Below, piece by piece: positions 37,458 to 49,400 of a DNA stretch of 64,000 bases (positions within the stretch are counted from its first letter, which is position 1; the number at the start of each line of letters is the position of its first letter). The notes under the pieces were generated by a model. That model was not told where the DNA came from. It saw only the letters and a list, made by a program, of their open reading frames with translations, and ran no database searches. The stretch lies in contig NC_049985.1 of assembly GCF_000003815.2 (NCBI RefSeq), positions 7,006,066 to 7,070,065 on the forward strand, written 5' to 3'. The translations under genes and the position numbers were made by a program. The DNA is from Branchiostoma floridae (lineage: Eukaryota > Chordata > Leptocardii > Amphioxiformes > Branchiostomatidae).

Positions 37458-40400
37458 CTACATCCCGTTGTACGCTGGACCTCCCCCTGCCTCGGGGGTG
37501 ACCCAGTTGATGTTCTGACTGGGGTCCTTGATGTCGCATGTCTTGCAGTGCACGCAGTTCTGAGCGTTGATCTGTAGTCTCATCGCCTCGCCGTCCTCCG
37601 TGGGAACATATTCATATACACCTGGGGGAGTAGCAAAGCCAGTTAGTTCTTGTTCTTGTTATGGTACTGGGCAACACCCCTAGTTTGTTGGGGCAAACCA
37701 CCCAGGGCGTAGTGCTGTTGTTTTATTGGCTGCTCCTCAGATGTTGTAATACCTCTTCCTTAAACTTAACGGGGTTACCTTGAAGGGTGGTAGAGTATGG
37801 TAAAGTATTCCAATCGATAGTAGTTCTTGGGAAAAATGAATATTTGGGGCAGTCTTTATTAGTCTTAATGGGTTTGTATGAATTTGGATGATTATGACGA
37901 GATTGCCTAGGGTTCAGCTGCAAGTAATGATCGAATGTTCACTGTGTACATTCATGGTCTGTATATCTAAGGTCGAAGACCTGCCATGAGGTGTATATTG
38001 TGTGCAATAACTACTGATTAATGAAATCACAGTGAGCCAAGTAAACAAGGTGATTTTATGAAGTCCTTATAGAAAATGACAAGGTCTTAGGTCAGCATAT
38101 ACACAGAGGAAGAGGCAGAGGTTCAACCTTCCTGTCCACTTTGATTTCATAATGAAGGCAATTTTTTTTTTCTCCATACGCATCAATTTGGGTTGCCTAG
38201 AGGATGTCATCTGTATAATCAAATCAGTATGGCTTAACAATGATCACCTGGACAAAAATTGAGAGGCAAGCAGAAGAATAACCAGTAACACTTACCAGCA
38301 GGACAGAACCTCTGCTCAGGCCCGTCGTATACGCCCAGGTTCTGATTGACAGGAACTGTGTCGTCCATGAGGGTCAAGTGCGCTGGTTGGTCACCCTCGT
38401 GGTTGGTGCCGCTCAGGGCTACCGATGACAGCAGGTCGAAACTGATCTTATTGTCGGGTTTGGGGTACTCGATGGGCGTGCACTCTGACGCAGGCTTTAA
38501 CCTTTTGTAGTCTGCACCTGTAGGATTCAGTAGTGTAGGGCTTAGTACACAACAGGTTATGTTTATGACAATTAGACATCCATGAAAACAATACAGCTTA
38601 AAAGGAAACAATTCAATCTCTACAACAGGATCAAATTTAGAGATTCCCTTTCGGAGATTCACTTTCCAGTTGTAGAAATTGAATCTTAGAAAAACAGGCA
38701 GTTTGACCTGAAATCATGGTCAAAACTGCCAAAGAAACCACTCAGAAGAGAAGACAAAATCTGGTCTATGTGGACAGTTGGTCACTATAGACAAGATGCT
38801 TAATACTTGTGTCAATGGGGAAATTATCATTAGCCAGGTGGCCCTTATGTAGAGGTGGTCACGTGTACAGGATTCACCAAACAACAGTTGTATGACAAAC
38901 TAGAAAGGCCGACATTTGCTTAAGAGCAAATACAGCATATTTCAGCCATACCCCTTCCCACACAACATTGGACTGTTCCAAATCACCCCTGCGCAAAAAT
39001 GGAACATCCTCTTAACAGTACATTATCCCCCAAAGTGGACTGGTATTGTGAATAGATTCCAGGTAAAAACAGAGCTTGCTTCTATTTTTCAGAAAATGAG
39101 AATAATCACAGCTTCCATTCAGAAAATTTTCATCATGACTGAAAATTGTTGAATGACTTCATGTAATGTCATTAACAATTTTCAGTACGATAACAAGGTG
39201 TAAGTTTTAAAAAGTATAAGCTCCTTGTGATGTGGGTACATTTATTATTGCAGTGAACTTTTTTTATTCAAGTAGGGCATACGATTTAATAATTATCAAG
39301 CAGGTGCAGGTACTGTAGGAGCGTTTGTTTTCTTCAAGCTGTAAAACTGTTAAACTGTTTTACTTTGTATGCAATCAGCCATCGAGCCTATTCTTATTTT
39401 AGTTTAACAACTTCCTGCCAGACCCGGAAGATACGATTGAACCTTGTTCGAGAATTTACTTTCGTCTGTCTGGTCAGTCTGTTCATACCCTGGCGCTGAG
39501 AGTGTTTTATTGGGCTGAAACTCTGGCAGTTTAAAGTTACTTACAATTTAAATGTTCAAAGTTTATGTCAAACAACAACAGCACTAGGAAATGTGGCCAC
39601 TATAGACAGGTGGTCACTATAGAGAAAATGCTGATCTATTGGCTAGGAGCCATACGTTACACATGATTTCAGTACACTGATCATTAATCATATAAACATT
39701 GCACAGGTAAGCCAATTGTTTAGATGTACAATTAAGTTCAAATAATTCTGAAGAGAAATATTGATGAGAAAATAATCATTCTCGCCACTGTCTAACTTAT
39801 AATTACGTATCAAAACTAAACGCAGATTTTCTAACTAACGCACCTTTCGCTGACTTCATCAAAGGACCGCCGGCTATCAATCAAACACGGCTGTTGATTA
39901 GACTTAGAGTTTCAAACAGTCATGTGCTGTGTGCCAGTTGACAGCGAACTTCATGCTACGTGATGTTTTACATTGCTTGGACCTTCTTTCCTACAGCGGT
40001 GCTTCTACAAAATATTTAGACTGTAACACTGAGTCCCACATGTTTTATAGAATAGAATTTGACGCAGAACAGCGTTTTTTGCTGGGTATTTTTCTTGAAA
40101 CATGTCCGTGGGAATATCAGCTAGGCGGCGACGTAGGGATATCAGATCGTCAACAAAAGTCGCACGGCGGCTAACGGTGCAGCGAAGATACTAGCGCTAT
40201 AAATAAGCGCTTCAACTAAGGATGGCAACCCGTACAATATTTTTGTATACTGTTGAGCTAAGTAAAGTTTGTTGTTTATGAGGTTTTAGTTGTCTTTGAA
40301 GCTTTGACCCGAAATATTTTAAAGTCAAACTGCTGAAGAGAAGTAAGTGACTGCTACGATTATCGTAGATATGGCCCTAAAAAACTGATAAAAGAAGCCT

Positions 40401-43400
40401 TCTCAATAGTCTAAAATGCAAGAGCTTCCGGGGGGCTTCGCCCACCTGGGTCCCCCCCACAGTGGCCCTACCCCTGGACCCCGCCAGGGACATTCGGCGG
40501 CCCACGGACCACTGTCCGACGCTTTGAAAAAATCCTGGAGAGAAGTCTGTACGGCCTGAGTCTTCAAGTTAACGTATTGTGTGGTCCCGCTTATGAATAT
40601 TAATTAGCCTTCGCTTTCCTCTTCGCTGATTGGCTGAACCATTAATTGAATTAACTCTTCCTGTCGGCTAGACGCAGGTGCAGATGTCGGCTCTGTGGGG
40701 TGAACGTCCGAAAGGTCATGGCATGGAGAACGAAAGAAAACCAATTTCCCCTAAAAAAGTGCTGTAATTAAGCCTTTTACAGTACTTTATGCCAAAAATT
40801 TTACTTGGATCATTTTACCAACTATCTTATGCCTATCTATACCAAATGTTACTCATACCAGGGTACAGGGGTGCAAAATATACCGTTATAAGACCGTCAA
40901 CAACAGTCGCACGGAGCTAACAGCGCAGCGAAAATACCATCGCTAGCGTTTCAACTTCGGATAACAAGTTATAAGTACTGTTGAACTCAGTAACGTTAAA
41001 GTTTGTGTTTAGTTGCCTTTGACGGTTTGACCTGAAATAGTGTTACGCTAAACTCCTGAAGAGAAGTTAAGTGACTGCTGCGATTATCATAGATATGCCC
41101 CTAAGAACTGATACAATATAAAGCCTTCTGAATAGTCTAAAATGCGAGAGCCTTAGGCGGGCTTCGCTCCCCCTGGCGGGAACACTGCTATATACGGGAT
41201 CATGAGGCCCCGCTTATGAATATTAATTAGCCTTTGGCCTCCTCTTCGCTGATTGGCTAGGTCTTTGATTCAATTAACTCTCCGGCTGACGCGCACAGGT
41301 GTGGCTCTGTGCGGGGTCACGGAAGGTCACGTCAGGAGGCCAAAAGAAAACAAATTTCCCCTCAGAAAAGTGCCAAAATTAATCATTTTAAAGTTATGTC
41401 AAAAATTTTACTTGAATCTTGTTACCAAGTATCTAATGCCTATCTATACCAAATTTCAGGTCATTTAATTGTAATACCAGGGTACAGGAGCCAAAAGTGT
41501 CCTTTTTTGGTCAAAAATTGGCCAAAAATCGCAAAAATAAGCATTTTGTTGCACTGTACACCAAAAGTGTTACTGAATTTATATGAAGGGATTATCAAGG
41601 CACATCTGTCTTAAATTTCAGCTCATTCGGTTGCAATACCAAGGTACAGGAGCCAAAAGTGTCCTTTTTTGGTCAAAAATTGGTAAAAAAATCGCAAAAA
41701 TAAGCATTTTGTTGTACTGTACACCAAAAGTGTTATTGAATCTATATGGGGGCATTATCAAGGCACATCTCTGTCAAATTTCAGCTCATTTGGTTGTAAT
41801 ACCAGGGTACAGGGGCCAAAAGTGTCCTTTTTTGGTCAAAAATTGGTTAAAAAAATCGCAAAAATAAGCATTTTGTTGTACTGTACACCAAAAGTCTTAT
41901 CAAATTTATATGGGGGCACATCTCTGTCAAATTTCAGCTCATTTGGTTGTAATACCAGGGTACAGGGGCCAAAATATACAGTTTTGGTCTACAATTGACC
42001 AAAAAATCTCAATAAAATCATTTTAGAGGCAGATATGAAAAAGCTGAGAAAAAAGCATCAAGGTATTGGCCCATTCTACCCCTGTGCCAAATTTCAGGTC
42101 ATTCGGTCCAGGAACGGCGGAGATGAATCACTTTGAAGATTTGACAGGAGAAAGAAAGAAGAAACATTACGAATACAATATATTTCACCATACTATGTAT
42201 GGCTGAAATATAATAAAAATCACAAAGAAAATTTATGTCCTTACCTCCGTGGGAGAATGTCCATGGTTCCTTCCCCCTGAGCAGGTAGTAGAAGACTCCA
42301 GTGTAGAGGAGCGTACCATATAGTCCCAGGGGGGAGTGGAATGATGGTCTGACATTTCGAACACTTTTGATTTCCTTCCACACCCAGCTGTCCTTCATTC
42401 TCTGCTCATAGTCATCCACAAACACTCCTACAGCAGAATATATCTTTTAGTTTACTGACTTGGATCTGACATAAAACCAGAGGGCTAGTGTTTGTGGAGG
42501 GCCACACTTTGAGAATGTTTAATTGCAAGGGCTTAACCTGGTGTGCATAGATCAAACCTTACAGTCTGGTCTTATAGCTGTGCCTACTGTGTAAAAAGTT
42601 ATGCCTTGAACCAAAGATAGCTATGATCACCAGTGTGCATCGACTATTTAAAACACAATATTCAATTCATACTTAAAGATAGATAAATTGTATATTACCC
42701 TTCCATTTTCTGTACATAAGTCATTAATTTCAGAATACTGATCATAAAATAAGGTTTTGTAAACAATGCCACACTCACCCTGAGTTTCTGACTGAAGATT
42801 CTCATCTGTAAGTTTATCAAAGATAGCCTCGGCACAGATCATGCCTGACTTCATGGCGTTGTGCGTTCCTTTGATTTTAGGCACGTTCATGAACCCTGGG
42901 CTGCAGCCAATCAGACAGCCCCCTGGGAAAGCCAACTGGGGAATGGACTACGGAATAGAAAATACAACCAACAATAAATTGGTATTCTAAGAAACACACA
43001 GTAGTCATCTGCTTCAAACAAATTGATTCAGCTACTTTCAAGTAATGGTACTTAGTAGCTAAATGATGTAAGAAAAGGTCATGTTACAACAGTAATATGC
43101 TAGATCAATAAAGTCTTCACTTGTTGTAAGTCACCGTTTCAACCAAAGAAACAAGAAATGACAAAATATGCCGCCATTGGCATGAAAATCCAACATACCA
43201 TACGATTCTTTTTGTCTACATAAAGCATATTCATTTCTGAGGAACAGACAACACACTGGTGGGGCCTATAATGTCGAAAAAATGTCTATCGGACAGAAGA
43301 CCCTCCAAAGACATTCCAAAACGGGAGAACCCGAAGGAGACATTTTAAAAACTCAACTACATATTTTTAACCCGTGAAAGACATTTTGTTTACATCCTCT

Positions 43401-46400
43401 CTCAACACGTAAGGAAGGGACTCCCCTCGGAGACCATCCATTATTTAGAACAATAAGTACTCATTAAGTCGTTAGCGTCTTCCTGATAATTAATTGCTCC
43501 CCGCCCTCTGTGAAAGACAAGTACTTTTTGCTTTGTGCCTGCCCCCATGTAACGTCCTTGCTGCCCCAAGCGCCCAGTGATGCCGTAATGCCGCGGCCCG
43601 CCGGACTGCCCGTCTCCGAACTGCCACGGCTAGAGATCGCGTAACCAATGCTAAATGCCGCGGTAAAACCCTTACCTGACAGTGTCCAGTAACTTATGGT
43701 AAAAAAATCCTCGGTCAACTTTGATCGTCGTTGGGACAAGGTGAAGACTTACTTTGTCACTTGGTCAGGCATAAACATCGGATACCGTGACGTTAACAGT
43801 GAAAGTGACTTAACGTTACGTTTGATAGCTGTGAACTGTAAATTTCGTTATGAAAATATGAGTAGATTTTTGTTGATGTTACGTTACATTTTATTGTTCA
43901 CCAGGCTAACGAAACATTAATATTACGCCTGCCTGTCGACGTAAACAAATAAAAATCAACCGAAAACGCGGCAGATAAAACAGGGAAGTCCCGCTTGGAC
44001 CACGCACGCAGCGCTGCGATTCATCATTTGTTTACCCTTCAGGACGGCTTGCTATGCAAATGACTTAGGCATGACGTCACCGCTCCGATTTTCCCCGACC
44101 CAATTGTCGGCAGTCCGAGGAAGAACCGATCTGCCTCAGATTTCCGACAATTCCCATATTTGGAAGTTGGAACACTCGGGAGGATTGTGCAGACGTCATC
44201 TTCTCCTGCAGGACCGTGGGAAGCGGCAAGATCAACCGAACATGCCCCGCCTCCCTGTCAAAATTGATTTATGGGCCCGCGAAAGGCCGGTCTGCGATCA
44301 AAAACCGGCGGGAAAACAGAGTGTGGTGAGGTTGAAAAAGGACCCGGGGCCTCCTTGAATGAACGTTGTTGGTCTGATAAAAGCTCCTTGGTTAGAAATA
44401 CCGTTTTAGCGACAAAGTGCCACACGAAATTACCCTTACAACATACTTAGATTTCAGCTCTTCTTTTGCTCTCGGTTTTAGCTGTACATGTGGAAAAAGA
44501 TTTGGGCACAAGACGAACGATTTGCTATCTTTTCTACGTCCTCCTTTCTTATTAATCTGCGTGTTTCAACTCAGAAATGCTCCAGATAGGTTGAAACCAT
44601 GCAGATGAAGTACTAGAATTAATGAGGTTATATGTTTATGTACTGTTTTATGTGTTAAAGTTGGAGACGCTAACAGCGCGCGCTGAGGAAAACAAAGGCC
44701 GTTTGAAAGCAAAGTGTAGCGAGTTTATTGTGCATCACGTTTTCTTTTGTTATCGATAGCACTCATTGAATAACATATTTGAAAATACTACATGTACTAT
44801 GTTTTTGTATAACATCGTAATATACATTTGTGACGGAGTATTAACAGCTTTTATTAACGCTTTTATACATACAGGTGCGTAGAATAGAAGTGCACAAGGA
44901 AGAATGCTGCAAGCCGACTTGTGTCTAGCCTCCGCCAGGCCCTTCCGACGTGGGTACGGGGATCGAGAAAAAAATCGGAAAGTTGGTCAGGGGAGTCAGT
45001 CCCCGCTAAGGATAATGGATTCCCCTCTGGAGCTGCGCGGCCGACCAACTCCTCTCGTAGCAAAACTCCCGGCCTGGCAAATTATTCTCCATGTAACAGC
45101 CAGCAGAGTTCTACCGAAGTTCTGCCGAAGTGTTTACGTCATTGAATTCTACCAAGGACGTGATATAACGTCCTTGGTTCTACAAGTACTTTGATGGTCG
45201 GGGTAGTCCTAACACTACATTATGACCTTCTTGTTTTTACTAAGGACGTTATAATAACGTCATTGTTTTTACTAACACTGTTCTCCCTGTTCATCGAATT
45301 GTTCCGTTCAATTGATATAATGAATGAATGTACAGGATGTTTGTTTTACCCTTTAGCAATAGCCAAATTAAATGCAAATCAGGGTGAAGTTTGTTCCCAT
45401 TTGCGGCATGGCATTTACAAATATCTTGCTTTCCACTTGGAGGTATTCAGTCCAAAAACATTATGCCGAATTGCATTTCAAGAACACGTGGTGTTTGTAA
45501 TATATTTGTCAGTCGACTTCGCACTCTATATTACTTTTGAACCAATTTTTAATGCCATAGAAAATATCAAAGTTTCCGACTTTTTACTGGGGCCACTGTC
45601 AATAGAGGGCCGGTGCACGCAGCTGGACTGGTACCCTCACGTCGTCAACGTAAACACCGTGATGATTGGCGTGGAACTGTGAACTGGATCATTTGTTTGG
45701 TTCTTCATGCTTATGCCTTGTACGTTTTGTTCATAACATTATGCACATATGGATTAGTTTTAAATTCCGTTTATTCCAATTCGAGATTGCAACATATTCC
45801 CAAGGAGCTTTTATCAGGCCTTGATATTCCTAATTCGGCTATTGTGGACTGTGAAAAGTAGTCGACGACTGGAGGCTGACGGCTGGGTGTACCAACTACT
45901 TTGAAATAATCACATAAATTCTGATGATTCAGAAAGTTTCCTATGTCAAGCCATACCCCAAAATCCGCAGTTTCCTTTTTCTGTTTTATCACAAACCTAC
46001 CGTAGACCTGTAGTAGAATCGTTGTCCGATGCAGCTCAATCCAGTAGGTGACTTACCTTAGTTCTTATAGATGTGTGTTGAAGAGTATCAAAATCATCGT
46101 TCGTGATGGAAATTTTGTTGTGTTTTGTAAATATTTTCCAGATTTATCGATATGATATATGTTAGAGGTTAGTGTGTGTGTATATTAGATATGTATTGTT
46201 ATTCAAACATCAAAACGCGTTCCCAAGTACACATTGGGCTTGTAGTACGTACGTACGAACGTAACATGTGTTAGTAAGTTGTTAGCAAAAGGCAAGTCAA
46301 ACAACCTCCCTGGTCGAATGGATTTACAAAAAAAAACAAAAACAGAACAAACACTAACAAACAGAACTTGACCAAAACAAAATGACAATCCTAAGGATAA

Positions 46401-49400
46401 CACCCAACGGTATGAATAGCTTTTCTCCAAACGTCGTACCTGAAAAACAAAATGAAACATACGAGTTACCAGATGCAACTAATGCTATTTATCAATCTGG
46501 GGCCCTTTGCTAAAATATGGACTAAAATAATCAACTTGTGATACTGTAAAGATGTGTCTGTTCCAGGCGTTTTTGTAGACATGTTGTCTTATTCAATCTC
46601 GGAGGGTGTGAAACAATGGATCTGGATTTGGCGTTTGTTCCACACTTGAAACATTTCTAGACGCAAATCTAGAGGCAGACAGAGGTGTGTATTGTACTTG
46701 TAATCTTGGCCTTGTTTAATTAGATATTTGAGAATGAAAATAAGCACGCGATTTTTTCGACGTTTGGTTTTAAAATGTCGATATGATATCTAAATCTTCG
46801 TATTAACTGCAAGGTCATGTATAAACTGTCAAAAGTCTGTGAAATTGTCTTGTTGTGACATCCATTTTGGTTATTGTCATGCATAGTCACAACCGCGGGC
46901 CCCATTGTCTACAAGATGGAAATACGACGATGGTTGACTTTCCTCTTCTTCGGATCCCAAGCCAAAACAAGAAATCCGGTCAGACCAAAGGTCACTTTGA
47001 CTTGAATTCGTAAATCATGGAGCGAATATACAAATTTTTGTTCGATCGTAATTCGCATTAAGAGATATTTAAAAAAAAATAACACTTTTTCTTGGTTTCT
47101 GAACAGGTTTCGGACAAATCTACGAATTGTTTTCTTAGTTTTCAAACAGTTTTCTTACAAATTTACGATAGCGAATACGAGTAGTTCGTGCATCATTTAG
47201 AAGACAAATGACAATTCAGGCCTCTTTTCAACTTTCTTGCTACCACGGCGTACAGTGAAGAAAACTCGAAGGGTACCGGGAAAAAAAATCTCTGTTTTAG
47301 ACGTACATCGTATATGGAAATGTTGCCCACCGATTGAAGTTCGTATTGAACAAAATACTAGTATTTTTTAAATGATCTGAATGAAGAGGCTGTTACATGT
47401 ACCAAGTCCTTGCATGTACATAGATACTTCAGTCACTGAGCCAGGCACGGGAGACAATGATGAATGTCGAAAAGTATTTGCACAACAAAGAAGGTCAAAG
47501 CAGTCCTTGGTCTTATCAAGGAGGTTATATTCAATGAATATAACCTCCTTGGTCTTATCAAAACAAGTTGCTTTGTTTTTGTCTTCCTATGCATGACACT
47601 GGTTAGAACATGTTTGCGAATTAGCGCTAGAAGACCCTAGAAGAAGGTCGTGAAGATTGCATGCCCCACGACTCTGACCGTTGGAAATGGTTCTAACATA
47701 CCGGCAACGGGAATTGTCTAGCCCCCACCAAGCCTTCATATGGGGGTACCGGGATTGTAGAATTTGGCAAAAAACAACAACGGGAAACTGGCCTGGGGCC
47801 TGAGTCAGTCCACGCAAATGTTAATGATATGTTTCCCCTCTACACGGCCGGCCACTCCTCTGATAACAACTCTCATAGAAACGCTAAAAAAAAAACTTAG
47901 CACGGACGCCACTAGAACGTGAGATGGGTGATATTAGCCCTTGAAATATTTTTTTTAAATCCTATAAATTGCCAATCAAACATAAGACGTTTATATTTTT
48001 CAGAAACGTGAAATTAATACGTTGATAATAATTACGTGGAGAATTTTTAAACAGATACACAATGTTTTTCTTTATCGCATTACTCAATTAACTGATATTT
48101 CTGGCGCTAGCGCACGTGAGGTAGACTCAAGCCCGCTGCCAATCACGTCCTAGGAACCGCCGGTCCTATAGCAACCATCTCCGCTTTTCCCGCCTTTGTG
48201 TCGATCGGCGTGTCTGATGTTGTTTCAGAAGTGACGGCGAAAAGGTCCTCAGCAAGAATATTAACCTGATTTTATTTTCAACGGTGATATCATGCGTGAG
48301 AACTTGAATATGAGTAACTTAGTCTTCGATTTGATTTGATAAAAAGCAATGTTTTTTTTTGCCTGAATGTACGTAACACTTGTTGTCCACGCCTGAGAGC
48401 AGCGCGGCTTTGTCCACGCCGTATGAGTGCCGTGCGGCGCTGGACTGACGAGGAAAAGTAGTTTGTCAACTTGACTGTTGAATGTCATATATTGTACCAA
48501 AATAAAGAGAAGAGACAAGATATTTGAAAGACATTCTTGTAACATTCAAAATACATTCAAAGGACTGTCACATTGTCATGCCGTGGGACGGTGTCAAACA
48601 GCCTGACGACATAACGCCCGGGTGAGTGGGACGCAGATAATGAGCTTTATTTCCAACGGCAAATACGGACAATATATTTCGGGAACACGGTAGATTTAAT
48701 AGTTACTTGTACAGATATTTTACGGAAATGCAAAAAAAAGGACAGCCGCTCGGAGTATCACTCAACTTCGACGCCTAGGCAAGGCATGGCATGGCATGCA
48801 GGAAACGATCACCTGCGGATATTTTTGCATGACAACTCAGCAATCAGCGCTGCTCCCACAAAGGATATTGGAAAGACATTCTTGTAACATTCAAAATGAA
48901 ACTGAAAAGGACAGTCACATTGTCGCATGTGGCATCAAAGGGCGAACATGGCATAACGTCTGGAGAGTGGGATTTTACCAAATACTTTGTAAGTCCAGTT
49001 TATAGTTTGGAAGTTTGTGTAACGCTCCGTTGCCTGCCGTGGCGGTCATTTTACACGGCCTAGTGGCTTCAGATCACGCACATGTTTAATAGGAAGGTGA
49101 AATGAGGACAGATCGCTCGGTGCCGTGTAGGGACACCGATCGCAAAGGAACGTCTCTCGCGGTGCGCGGTCACCAGCTAATAAATTGCCGCCCCTCCATT
49201 TTGACTGGGCCAGTCAGTCAGGCGGGCCGCTCGAAGCGTATTCAGGCTACTAACGGGGGCGTGATTTTCGTTAACATGCGAGTTTTCACAGTTTTTCTCC
49301 AGACATTTGGAAGACATTTTTCTGAACAATGGAAAAAACAACACACACGCCCTCCCAAAAAGACCCTGTAAAGACATTCTCGAACCCCAGAAAATACATT

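Noticed and set aside
41253-41867. Overlapping frames with repeated KCPFLVKNW and [10 protein letters not shown] phrases
   Set aside because: Translation of a 150-163-bp tandem repeat; no splice or domain support.
44071-44358. 95-codon plus-strand frame in the 6.2-kb transposon
   Set aside because: Not recognisable as transposase; GC-rich composition alone is not evidence.
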